DNA from: Syntrophomonadaceae bacterium
GTDB taxonomy: Bacteria; Bacillota; Syntrophomonadia; Syntrophomonadales; Syntrophomonadaceae
Assembly: GCA_030526885.1 (NCBI GenBank)
Contig: JAUNBV010000035.1
Span: 1-13,992 of the forward strand
DNA: 13,992 bases
Direction: 5' to 3'
Shown here: positions 6,102 through 12,452 of the stretch, piece by piece
Layout of the letters: each line of letters begins with the position of its first letter
Numbering within the stretch: position 1 is the stretch's first letter
Made by a program: the position numbers and the translations under genes
The notes under the pieces: model-generated
What the model was told of the DNA's origin: nothing
The model's database searches: none
The model's input: the letters and a program-made list of their open reading frames with translations, nothing else

Positions 6102-7907
6102 ATGGCGGAAAGATTTGCCAGCAGAAGGAATTTGGATTTTCTACTGAACGAAGTATTGAACGTGGAGGCCTTGAATCAATATCCGTATTATGCGGACCAC
6201 AGCGCCGAGACTTTTAAGATGGTGCTGGACACGGCCATGAAAATGGCTACCGACCTGATGTTCCCCTATTTTAAGGAAATGGACGTTGAACCCCCGCGCT
6301 GGGAAAACGGAAAGGTCTATGTGCATCCGGCGATAAAGACTTATGTGCAGGAGATGGCTGAAGGAGGATGGCTCCAGTCCGTAAAGCCCTATGAATACGG
6401 CGGGCAGCAATTGCCGATGGCGGTGCGGCAGGCAGCGTTCTTCCTGTTCAGCGCGGCTAATTACTCCATGAGCGTCTATCCCCTGCTCACCGGCGGGGCC
6501 ACGAACCTGATCTATGCCTTCGGTTCGCCGGAGCAGAAAAAAATGTACCTGCCGAAGATGTACGGCGGGGAATGGCAGGGCACCATGGCCCTGACCGAGC
6601 CGGATGTCGGAAGCTCGCTGGGCGACCTCACCACCGGCGCGGAACCCACCGACAGCGATTACTACCTGATAAAAGGCAAAAAGATATTCATATCCGCCGG
6701 TAGTTGCGATATTGTGAGCAACGTGGTACACCTGACGCTGGCCCGTATCAAGGGAGCCCCTCCCGGAATAGCCGGTATTTCGCTGTTCGTGGTGCCCCAA
6801 CTCAGGGTGAACGAACAGGGCGAGTTGGAGGACAACGACGTGGTCTGCGCCGGGATCGAGCATAAGATGGGCTATCGCGGCATACCCATCTGTCAGCTCA
6901 GCATGGGCGACGAAAAGAACTGCCGAGGTTGGCTGGTAGGCAAGCCGGGCATGGGTTTGGCCCAGATGTTCCAAATGATGAATGAGGTGCGAATCGGCGT
7001 AGGCATCGGGGCCGCCGGTCAGATTTCCGGCGCTTACTACGCTGCGCTGGAATACGCCAATCAGCGCAAACAGGGCCGCCGCCTGGATGCGAAAGACCCT
7101 CAACTGCCGATGGTGGAGCTGATTGAGCATGCGGATATCAAGCGCATGCTGCTGTTCCAGCGTTCGGTTATGGAAGGCTCGCTGTCGCTGGCCCTGGAAC
7201 TGTCGCGCTATCAGGACCTGGAGCATGTAGCGGCAGCGGAAGAAAAGGAAAAATATGCGCTTTTGACCCAAATCCTGATCCCCATCCTGAAGACCTATCC
7301 CTCCGAAACGGGGATTTTAGCCACCAGCGCGGCCATACAGATTCTGGGCGGCTACGGTTTCTGCGGGGATTTTCCGGTGGAGCAGTACTACCGCGATATC
7401 CGCGTCAATCCCATCCACGAGGGCACCACCGGCATTCAAGGCCAGGATATCCTGGGCCGCAAGGTCAGCATGAAGAACGGCAAAGCCTTTGATCTGTTCC
7501 AGGCCGAGGTGGAGACGTCGGTGAAAGCGGCGTCGGCTTACCCCGAATTAGCGGAGCAGACGGAGGCATTGCGGGACGCCATGTCCCTGATGAAGCAGCT
7601 GACGGCGGAACTGCTGGCGAAAAAAGAAACCGTTAAACGGGAGGTGTTCCTGGCTGACAGCGTGCTGTTCCTGGAGGCGATGAGCCTGACCGCTATCGCC
7701 TGGCAATGGCTGAAACAGATGACGGCTGCCGCCAAGGCCCTGCCCACGGCCAAGCTGGAAAGCGACGAGCGCTTCTATCGGGGCAAGCTGTTTACCGGCC
7801 GCTATTTCTACGATTACGAACTGATCAAGCTGGACAGCCTGGTGCGCCGCCTGCGCTCGGATAATCGGGTCACGTTGGAGATAACGAAAGAATTTTTTGA
7901 GGATTAG
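6102..7907 (+). CDS. Acyl-CoA dehydrogenase, large DmdC-like type
   Basis: This is an FAD enzyme that introduces the alpha-beta double bond into acyl-CoA, passing electrons to an electron-transfer flavoprotein. The 601 residues exceed the usual 380 of short-chain types and match the subgroup with an added C-terminal helical domain, whose named example is methylmercaptopropionyl-CoA dehydrogenase DmdC. Visible: the flavin loop TEPDVGSSLGDL from residue 165, ISAG near 197, and the catalytic glutamate Glu440 in NPIHEGTTGIQGQD. Residues after about 460 form the extra domain. GGAG lies 7 bases before the ATG. The gene is alone, between its own promoter and terminator, with no etfAB or thiolase beside it. 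The true substrate is unknown; a fatty acyl-CoA is more likely than a DMSP product in a Clostridia-like host. Confidence 0.93.
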   Translation: MAERFASRRNLDFLLNEVLNVEALNQYPYYADHSAETFKMVLDTAMKMATDLMFPYFKEMDVEPPRWENGKVYVHPAIKTYVQEMAEGGWLQSVKPYEYGGQQLPMAVRQAAFFLFSAANYSMSVYPLLTGGATNLIYAFGSPEQKKMYLPKMYGGEWQGTMALTEPDVGSSLGDLTTGAEPTDSDYYLIKGKKIFISAGSCDIVSNVVHLTLARIKGAPPGIAGISLFVVPQLRVNEQGELEDNDVVCAGIEHKMGYRGIPICQLSMGDEKNCRGWLVGKPGMGLAQMFQMMNEVRIGVGIGAAGQISGAYYAALEYANQRKQGRRLDAKDPQLPMVELIEHADIKRMLLFQRSVMEGSLSLALELSRYQDLEHVAAAEEKEKYALLTQILIPILKTYPSETGILATSAAIQILGGYGFCGDFPVEQYYRDIRVNPIHEGTTGIQGQDILGRKVSMKNGKAFDLFQAEVETSVKAASAYPELAEQTEALRDAMSLMKQLTAELLAKKETVKREVFLADSVLFLEAMSLTAIAWQWLKQMTAAAKALPTAKLESDERFYRGKLFTGRYFYDYELIKLDSLVRRLRSDNRVTLEITKEFFED

Positions 7908-8038
7908 CCTTTGTTGGGGGCCATCGGCGAGGAGGCGGCGGTGCAGTAGCAAAGCTGCCGATATCCATTCCGCGCTGCATCATGCCATTGAACGCGGAAG
8001 TATCCATATCATCGCGGGCAAAAGACATATTGGGAACG

Positions 8039-8080
8039 GAGAGCGTAAACGGACAACGGAGGCCGGTACGCTCTCTTTTT
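8039..8080 (+). terminator. Intrinsic terminator after the acyl-CoA dehydrogenase gene
   Basis: GAGAGCGT (8039-8046) pairs with ACGCTCTC (8068-8075) across a 21-base loop and is followed by TTTTT (8076-8080). It lies about 130 bases after the stop codon. Confidence 0.75.
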
Positions 8081-8160
8081 ATCAAAATTTCCTGCTAATC
8101 CCGCTATGGCTTTTTGGCGTTACCCGCGAAAAATTTATTAAAATGTTGAAAAAGAATCCA

Positions 8161-8189
8161 GCATATAAAAATTAGCCGGGGACAAAATA
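8161..8189 (+). promoter_or_regulatory. Predicted forespore (sigma-G or sigma-F type) promoter of the SASP gene
   Basis: GCATA (8161-8165) fits the sigma-G -35 pattern GHATR exactly. CAAAATA (8183-8189) fits the -10 pattern CATHHTA at 6 of 7. The spacing is 17 bases. The same bases also partly fit sigma-F. A forespore promoter is what a SASP gene should have. Confidence 0.65.
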
Positions 8190-8223
8190 CTTCCGAGATA
8201 ATTCAAAGGAGGTGAATTTGAAG

Positions 8224-8430
8224 ATGGCGAGCAACAAGATCCTCGTTCCTCAGGCTAAGACGGCTATGAACCAGTTTAAGGCTGAAGCTGCCCGCGAGGT
8301 TGGCGTGCAGTTGAATGACGGTTACAATGGTAACCTGACCTCTGCTCAGGCCGGTAGCATCGGTGGCCAGATGGTAAAGAAAATGATCCAGGCTTATGAG
8401 CAGAGCAAGGCCGGCAACACCACTCTGTAA
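8224..8430 (+). CDS. Alpha/beta-type small acid-soluble spore protein (SASP)
   Basis: SASPs coat the DNA of dormant spores, shift it to an A-like form and protect it from UV and hydrolysis; after germination they are cut by the GPR protease and serve as amino acids. The 68 residues hold both family blocks: FKAEAAREVGV (18-28), which includes the GPR cleavage region, and NLTSAQAGSIGGQMVKKMI (37-55). I chose the ATG at 8224, 10 bases after AAAGGAGGT. In-frame GTG (8212) and TTG (8218) lie within or too near the ribosome site. It has a forespore-type promoter and its own transcript. This gene is the best direct proof that the organism makes endospores. Confidence 0.95.
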   Translation: MASNKILVPQAKTAMNQFKAEAAREVGVQLNDGYNGNLTSAQAGSIGGQMVKKMIQAYEQSKAGNTTL

Positions 8431-8509
8431 CCACGGCTGATGATGACTCGTGTTTATTAATGGAAAAAACGGCATTTTGTCTTAATAAAAGATCATAAGC
8501 AAAAGTCGG

Positions 8510-8541
8510 CTGCGGGCCGGGGTTCAGTCCCCGGCCCGCAG
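8510..8541 (-). terminator. 13-bp GC-rich hairpin between convergent SASP and SASP-like genes
   Basis: CTGCGGGCCGGGG (8510-8522) pairs perfectly with 8529-8541 around TTCAGT. It starts 2 bases after the stop of the minus-strand gene. On the minus strand a short ACTTTTGCTT follows, a modest U-tract; on the plus strand there is none. It is best read as the terminator of the minus gene and a possible 3' stabiliser for the SASP message. Confidence 0.55.
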
Positions 8542-8543
8542 TC

Positions 8544-8738
8544 CTAGGGAGAGGGGGATTCCGGGGCGGCATTGCCCGTTCCCCACTGCTGCCCGGCGCG
8601 CCCGCTATCATCCTCGGTTTCCGGCTCCAGGCTTTGTCCGGCCGGCAGGCCGTATTCCTGCGCCGCTTCATATTTCAATTTTGCCAGACGCTTTTGGCGC
8701 TGCTGTTCCAGTTGGCCTTGCTCGCGGTTATTATCCAT
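8544..8738 (-). CDS. Short SASP-like protein (probable spore protein)
   Basis: The 64-residue product (MDNNREQGQLEQQ...) has a central KLKYEAAQEYGL at 20-31. This follows the N-terminal SASP pattern and aligns with FKAEAAREVGV of the neighbouring SASP (K, E, A, A, E, G shared). The second SASP block, with its GG and basic helix, is replaced by an acidic, Pro/Gly-rich tail (DDSGRAGQQWG, then APESPSP), so DNA binding would be weakened or lost. I chose the ATG at 8738-8736, preceded by GGGAAGGAAG; the frame is also open from 8825, but that start would lie inside a hairpin. It ends at a strong hairpin. Alternatives are an unrelated small protein or a decaying SASP copy. Confidence 0.6.
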   Translation of the reverse strand: MDNNREQGQLEQQRQKRLAKLKYEAAQEYGLPAGQSLEPETEDDSGRAGQQWGTGNAAPESPSP

Positions 8739-8796
8739 GCCGTAGGCTTCCTTCCCTTTAATATTTTGTGGTTTTACGCCCGTTATTTTTCCCAGT

Positions 8797-8828
8797 AAAA
8801 TGGCGGTCCATTCCTGAACCGCCATTTT
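8797..8828. repeat. 11-bp perfect hairpin upstream of the SASP-like gene
   Basis: AAAATGGCGGT (8797-8807) pairs with ACCGCCATTTT (8818-8828) around a 10-base loop. With A on one side and T on the other it could act as a weak two-way terminator, or fold in the leader of the minus-strand gene. A second smaller hairpin, TGCCGG/CCGGCA (8869-8888), lies 40 bases further on. Confidence 0.45.
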
Positions 8829-8941
8829 GGGGAGAGGAGAATTTTGTAATTTGTTGGGGAGGGTTTGTTGCCGGATATCGCTCCGGCACCTATAGCTTTG
8901 CCGATGATTTTATATAATATACCTCATGGCAAAAAATAATT

Positions 8942-8970
8942 TTGAAAAAAATTTCAAAATCCCTTAGAAT
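8942..8970 (+). promoter_or_regulatory. Predicted sigma-A promoter of rsmD, overlapped by an inverted repeat
   Basis: TTGAAA (8942-8947) and TAGAAT (8965-8970), each 5 of 6, are 17 bases apart. The start would be near 8977. A perfect inverted repeat, ATTTTGAAA-AAAA-TTTCAAAAT (8939-8960), covers the -35 box and most of the spacer and so sits where an operator would act. Confidence 0.7.
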
Positions 8971-9001
8971 AGGGTAAAGGTTTTTTAAGGAGCTAAAGCT
9001 T

Positions 9002-9574
9002 TTGCGTGTAATTGCCGGTTCAGCCCGCGGCCGGAGGCTTATCGCACCCTCCGGCCTGGCTACCCGCCCGCTTACCGACCGCATCAAGGAATCGTTGTTC
9101 AGCATTTTGAATCCTCGGCTGGCCGACTGCCGGTTCCTGGATCTTTTCGCCGGCAGCGGCAGCGCCGGTATCGAGGCATTGAGCCGGGGAGCGGCAAAGG
9201 CGGTGTTCGTGGATATAAACGAACAGGCCCTGCGCTGTCTGCGCAATAATCTGGAGCAATGCGGCTTCGCGGACCGGGGCCATATCATGCGGTCCGACGT
9301 GATGAAGTGCCTGCCGCGGCTGGCGGTTAAGGAGAATGGTTTTGATATCATCTATGCCGACCCGCCCTTCACCCAGCCGGAGCTGTTTGAGCCGTTTATG
9401 CGGGTCATGGACGATTGCTCCGCGTTGCTCGACCGGGAGGGCTTGATGATCATCCGCAGCCCGCGCGGGATGGAATTACCGGCGGAATTTAACAACCTTA
9501 TCCGCTGTCGCCGGGAACAATATGGGGAATCTGTTTTACATTTCTATCAAATACAGGAGGTATGCGCACCATGA
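9002..9574 (+). CDS. rsmD: 16S rRNA (guanine966-N2)-methyltransferase RsmD
   Basis: RsmD (YlbH in Bacillus) uses S-adenosylmethionine to methylate G966 (E. coli numbering) of 16S rRNA in the 30S head. The 190 residues have the family start RVIAGSARGRRL, the RPLTDRIKESLFSIL block, the SAM-binding motif DLFAGSGSAGIEA (47-59) and the catalytic YADPPF (118-123). The start is TTG at 9002, placed by homology at RVIAG and by AAGGAG 9 bases upstream. The stop overlaps the next start as ATGA. In most Firmicutes coaD follows rsmD directly; here a coiled-coil gene is in that place. Confidence 0.95.
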   Translation: MRVIAGSARGRRLIAPSGLATRPLTDRIKESLFSILNPRLADCRFLDLFAGSGSAGIEALSRGAAKAVFVDINEQALRCLRNNLEQCGFADRGHIMRSDVMKCLPRLAVKENGFDIIYADPPFTQPELFEPFMRVMDDCSALLDREGLMIIRSPRGMELPAEFNNLIRCRREQYGESVLHFYQIQEVCAP

Positions 9575-10074
9575 ACGAGGTCTACAGGATTCTGGACGAA
9601 ATGGAAGCTATGCTGCGAGAGGGCAAAAAAATGCCTTTTGCGAGCACCAAGACCATGGTGGAGACCGTACGGTTTCTGGAATGCATGGATCGCCTCCGCG
9701 CAGTATTGCCGGACGAGCTGGAGGAAGCCCGGAAGGTGGTTTCGGAGCGGGAGCGAATTTATAACGAAGCCTGCGCTCAGGCCGATCAGTATGTAGAGTA
9801 CTCCCGCTCAGAAGTAGCCCGCATCGTGGATGACAGCGAGATAGTGCGCGCCACACAGGAACGGGCCGAGGCCATCATGGCGGAAAACAAGGCGGCGGTC
9901 GATGCCCTGCTGGCCGAAAGCAATGCCTCCGCCGAACAGCTCATGCAGGATGCGGACGAATACACCGAGCGCCTGTTTTCCCATATGGAGAAGGTTTTCC
10001 GCCGCGGCCTGGAATCGCTGGCCCAGGGGAAGCAGGAACTGCATCAGCGCGGATGGAAGGGTTTTCAGGAGTAA
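9571..10074 (+). CDS. Coiled-coil protein, function unknown, coupled to rsmD
   Basis: I do not recognise an experimentally named family. Similar Clostridial proteins are often labelled ATPase or ATP-synthase-subunit-b-like because of their long helices, not because of function. The 167 residues start with a conserved-looking NEVYRILDEMEAML helix, then a short basic turn with MPFAST, then a continuous charged helix from about residue 30 to 155 with no membrane segment and no signal peptide. The ATG at 9571 is chosen because it lies 10 bases after AGGAGG and overlaps the rsmD stop (ATGA). The in-frame ATG at 9562 is only 1 base from the ribosome site. Translational coupling makes co-expression with rsmD likely. 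A role in cell-envelope or division scaffolding of the DivIVA sort is conceivable but unsupported. Confidence 0.85.
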   Translation: MNEVYRILDEMEAMLREGKKMPFASTKTMVETVRFLECMDRLRAVLPDELEEARKVVSERERIYNEACAQADQYVEYSRSEVARIVDDSEIVRATQERAEAIMAENKAAVDALLAESNASAEQLMQDADEYTERLFSHMEKVFRRGLESLAQGKQELHQRGWKGFQE

Positions 10075-10077
10075 TAT

Positions 10078-10114
10078 AGCGGGCGCCTGATACCGCGCCC
10101 GGATATGGCCCGCT
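10078..10114. terminator. Hairpin between convergent coiled-coil gene and ylbJ
   Basis: Two alternative stems are possible: AGCGGGC (10078-10084) with GCCCGCT (10108-10114), or CGGGCGC (10080-10086) with GCGCCCG (10095-10101). It lies 3 bases after the coiled-coil gene stop. Neither side has a good T-run, so termination is uncertain. Confidence 0.35.
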
Positions 10115-10172
10115 GATTCTTGCGCGCTACGGCGGGTCTGGCTCATGTTTTATCGCGGGAACTGCACGCCGG

Positions 10173-11357
10173 TTACCGCTTCTGCCGATTTTCGCACAGC
10201 CAAGCCGCGAACAGCATTATCAACAGCGCGGTCAGCGCGGCCAGCGCGCTGGCGCCCACCACCCGCCACACATCAAACGTATACAGCATCTTATAGGACG
10301 GCGGCAGCAATGCCGCCGTTTTAATCAGGGCGTCGGGCCCGATAAAGTGTAGGGCAACCGCACAAAAAGCTGTCGCCAGCACCGCCTGCAGCAAGCGGCA
10401 CTTTAAATAAAAGGAAGTGCGCACCGGAATGGCCGCCGCCGCGCTTATCACCTGCGCTAAAATGGACAGGCCGCCCAAAGCGAACACTGCGCTTAACAGC
10501 GTCAGCTTCAACCCCAGCGGGTCTCCGGCGGCGCTCACCGCCTGCGCTCCTAGGCTGATTTCAAACAAGCCGGTGGTTATCCCCGCCGCCAGGGGCAGCG
10601 ATGCCCCCCAAGGCGCCAGCAGCCCTTGCCACGCCGCGGCCAGCCACTCCATTAGCCCCCACTGCCGGCAACAGGCGGTCACCACGGAGAACAGCAGCAC
10701 AAAGCCTCCTACCGCCAGGATGCTGTTGACGCTGTTTTTTACCGCGTCCGCCATCAGCGCTCCCGGATTGAACCCGGCTTTTTCCCCGGAAGCGTTATTG
10801 GCGCCCTTTGTCCTCATTTCCCGCCGCCGGTAACGTCTCATGCCCTGCTCCGCCGGCGCCAGCCGTCCCAGCAGGAGCCCCACGCACAAGTTGGACAGGT
10901 AATGGCAGCCCGCCAGCAGATAGCCGACCGCCGCGCTGCCAAACATCCCCACTCCCACCGCGCCGATGATAAACAGCGGGCTGGAATTATTGGTGAATCC
11001 GCACACCCGCTCCGCCTCGGCCCGTGACAGCAAGCCCTCCTCATTCAATCTCCGGCTCAGTACCGCCCCCATAGGGAAACCGGCGCAAAAACCCATCACT
11101 ATCACTAGCGACGCCGAACCCGGCAGCTTAAAGGCCGGGCGTATGAGCGGTTCCAGCCACCTTCCCAAAAAGGCGGCAAAGCCCAATGCCACCAATATTT
11201 CCGCCACCATGAAAAACGGCAGCAAAGCGGGCACCAACACCTTAGCCCACAGCTCCAAACCGGCTAACGCCGCCGCCACGCTGTTTTGGGGGCTGATAAT
11301 CATAAAAAAAGCCACCGCGAGAGCAACGGCGGTGGCGGCAAAACGTCCCAGGCGCAT
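10173..11357 (-). CDS. ylbJ: Sporulation integral membrane protein YlbJ
   Basis: YlbJ is a multi-spanning membrane protein made in the mother cell and needed for normal spore cortex and full spore resistance in Bacillus; its transported substrate is not established. The 394 residues contain about eight hydrophobic segments and the gate-type (nucleoside-recognition) features of the family: GFCAGFPMGA at 89-98, FTNNSSPLF at 121-129, a polar basic loop at about 170-195, and GLFEISLGA at 263-271. GGGGAG precedes the ATG. A sigma-E-type promoter lies just upstream, as expected for this gene. It is convergent to the rsmD unit, whereas in Bacillus rsmD, coaD and ylbJ run in the same direction. Confidence 0.92.
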   Translation of the reverse strand: MRLGRFAATAVALAVAFFMIISPQNSVAAALAGLELWAKVLVPALLPFFMVAEILVALGFAAFLGRWLEPLIRPAFKLPGSASLVIVMGFCAGFPMGAVLSRRLNEEGLLSRAEAERVCGFTNNSSPLFIIGAVGVGMFGSAAVGYLLAGCHYLSNLCVGLLLGRLAPAEQGMRRYRRREMRTKGANNASGEKAGFNPGALMADAVKNSVNSILAVGGFVLLFSVVTACCRQWGLMEWLAAAWQGLLAPWGASLPLAAGITTGLFEISLGAQAVSAAGDPLGLKLTLLSAVFALGGLSILAQVISAAAAIPVRTSFYLKCRLLQAVLATAFCAVALHFIGPDALIKTAALLPPSYKMLYTFDVWRVVGASALAALTALLIMLFAAWLCENRQKR

Positions 11358-11387
11358 TCTTCTTTTCTCCCCTTCCCCGCTGCCTAC

Positions 11388-11417
11388 AATGTATGAACGA
11401 AAAAAGGAAAATAGGAT
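11388..11417 (-). promoter_or_regulatory. Predicted sigma-E (mother-cell) promoter of ylbJ
   Basis: On the minus strand ATCCTATT (11417-11410) fits the sigma-E -35 pattern GKMATATT at 6 of 8. CATACATT (11395-11388) fits the -10 pattern CATACAMT at 7 of 8 (8 of 8 if H is allowed). The spacing is 14 bases, the usual value. The start would be about 25 bases before the ATG. Bacillus ylbJ is known to be under sigma-E. Confidence 0.75.
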
Positions 11418-11500
11418 TTAAGCTGTCTGCGACAAGTCTTCGGGCTAAACATTATATGCGCGGCGTAAAGACGCGCCGTTTTATGTTTCCGCCCCGGCGC

Positions 11501-11530
11501 TGGACACATGGTTTAAAATCGGGTTACAAT
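11501..11530 (+). promoter_or_regulatory. Predicted sigma-A promoter of rbgA
   Basis: TGGACA (11501-11506) and TACAAT (11525-11530), each 5 of 6, are 18 bases apart. The -10 box overlaps the upstream in-frame ATG at 11529, which supports the later rbgA start. Confidence 0.6.
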
Positions 11531-11558
11531 GGGGCATAAGGAAAAAGGACAGGAAAAC

Positions 11559-12434
11559 ATGACTATAAACTGGTATCCGGGGCATATGGTAAAGGCCCGG
11601 CGGGAAATACAGGAAAACATCAAACTAGTGGACGCGGTGGCGATGCTGGTAGACGCGCGCGCGCCGGTTTCGTGCCTGAACCCCGATCTGGAGCAGTTGG
11701 CGCAAAAACGCCCCGTGGTTTATGTGCTGAATAAAGCCGACCTGGCGGAGGAAGCCGCCATGAACGCCGTTTTGCGGCAATGGAAAGCCGAGGGCCGGCT
11801 GGCGGTGGCGGCGGATTCGCTCAATGGCCGGGGCATGGCCGACGTTCTAAACGTATTTCGCGCCGCCTTTGAGCCTACTAAGGCGGATTTGCTGCGCCGC
11901 GGGCGGCGGGTGCGCCCCATGCGGGTTATGGTGGTGGGAGTGCCCAATGTGGGCAAATCAACTTTTCTCAACCGGCTGGTGGGGCAAAAAATCGCCGTAA
12001 CCGGGGCCAAGCCCGGCGTCACGCGGGGGCGGCAATGGGTCAGGCTGCGCGAGGACATCGAACTAATGGATACCCCCGGCCTGATGTGGCCTAAAGTGGA
12101 TTCCGATGAACAGGGGCTAAAGCTGGCGCTGTTGGATATCGTGGGCGAGAATTCTTATGAAGAATACAAAGTGGCGCTGTATTTGCTCAATCTGCTGCGC
12201 ACCAAACATCCCGGGGTCTTCCTCCGGCGGTTTCAGCTGCGGGAACTGCCGGAAAGCGACGAAGAACTGCTTCAGGCCATCGGCCGGCGGCTGGGGCATC
12301 TGATCAAGGGCGGCGCGGTGGAGGTGGAAAAGACCGCCAAGGTTTTGCTGTTAGACTTTCGGCGCGGTAAAATGGGGAGATTCTCCCTCGACAGCCCGGA
12401 GGCTACAGACGCGCAAGAGGATGTAAACGGATAA
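11559..12434 (+). CDS. rbgA: Ribosome biogenesis GTPase RbgA (YlqF)
   Basis: RbgA is a GTPase needed late in 50S subunit assembly, where it acts on the 45S intermediate. The G motifs are circularly permuted, as in the family: G4 NKAD at 58-61, then G5 near Asp86-Ser87, G1 GVPNVGKST at 127-135, G2 Thr155 and G3 DTPG at 171-174. A C-terminal helical domain follows. The N-terminus INWYPGHMVKA is a signature. The frame is open from an ATG at 11529, but that codon lies in the promoter; the ATG at 11559 begins the signature and follows AGGA. The result is 291 residues, close to the usual 280-290. The next gene begins 18 bases after the stop and is probably co-transcribed. In Bacillus, rnhB follows instead. 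Confidence 0.95.
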   Translation: MTINWYPGHMVKARREIQENIKLVDAVAMLVDARAPVSCLNPDLEQLAQKRPVVYVLNKADLAEEAAMNAVLRQWKAEGRLAVAADSLNGRGMADVLNVFRAAFEPTKADLLRRGRRVRPMRVMVVGVPNVGKSTFLNRLVGQKIAVTGAKPGVTRGRQWVRLREDIELMDTPGLMWPKVDSDEQGLKLALLDIVGENSYEEYKVALYLLNLLRTKHPGVFLRRFQLRELPESDEELLQAIGRRLGHLIKGGAVEVEKTAKVLLLDFRRGKMGRFSLDSPEATDAQEDVNG

Positions 12435-12452
12435 TATTCAGGAGGTAATACC

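Larger units (their letters stand above)
7908..8223. other. Intergenic region between the acyl-CoA dehydrogenase and SASP genes
   Basis: These 316 bases hold the dehydrogenase terminator (8039-8080) and the SASP promoter and ribosome site. Bases 7908-8027 look faintly coding on the minus strand (MSFARDDMDTSAF, starting at 8027), but there is no ribosome site and the frame runs on into the end of the dehydrogenase gene. I take it as a possible gene remnant, not a gene. Confidence 0.5.

Noticed and set aside
6141..7271. A 376-codon open frame on the minus strand inside the acyl-CoA dehydrogenase gene
   Set aside because: It is fully antisense to a gene with clear family motifs, has no ribosome site, and its Leu/His/Gln-rich composition is that of a codon-bias shadow.
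7908..8027. Possible minus-strand small gene starting MSFARDD
   Set aside because: No ribosome site, and the frame continues into the 3' end of the dehydrogenase gene; at most a remnant.
8926..8967. A 13-codon frame (MAKNNFEKNFKIP) before rsmD
   Set aside because: No ribosome site, and it lies upstream of the predicted rsmD transcript start, inside the promoter inverted repeat.
11461..11478. CGGCG/CGCCG hairpin followed by TTTTATG, looking like a plus-strand terminator
   Set aside because: No plus-strand gene lies upstream; ylbJ is divergent, so there is nothing for it to terminate.
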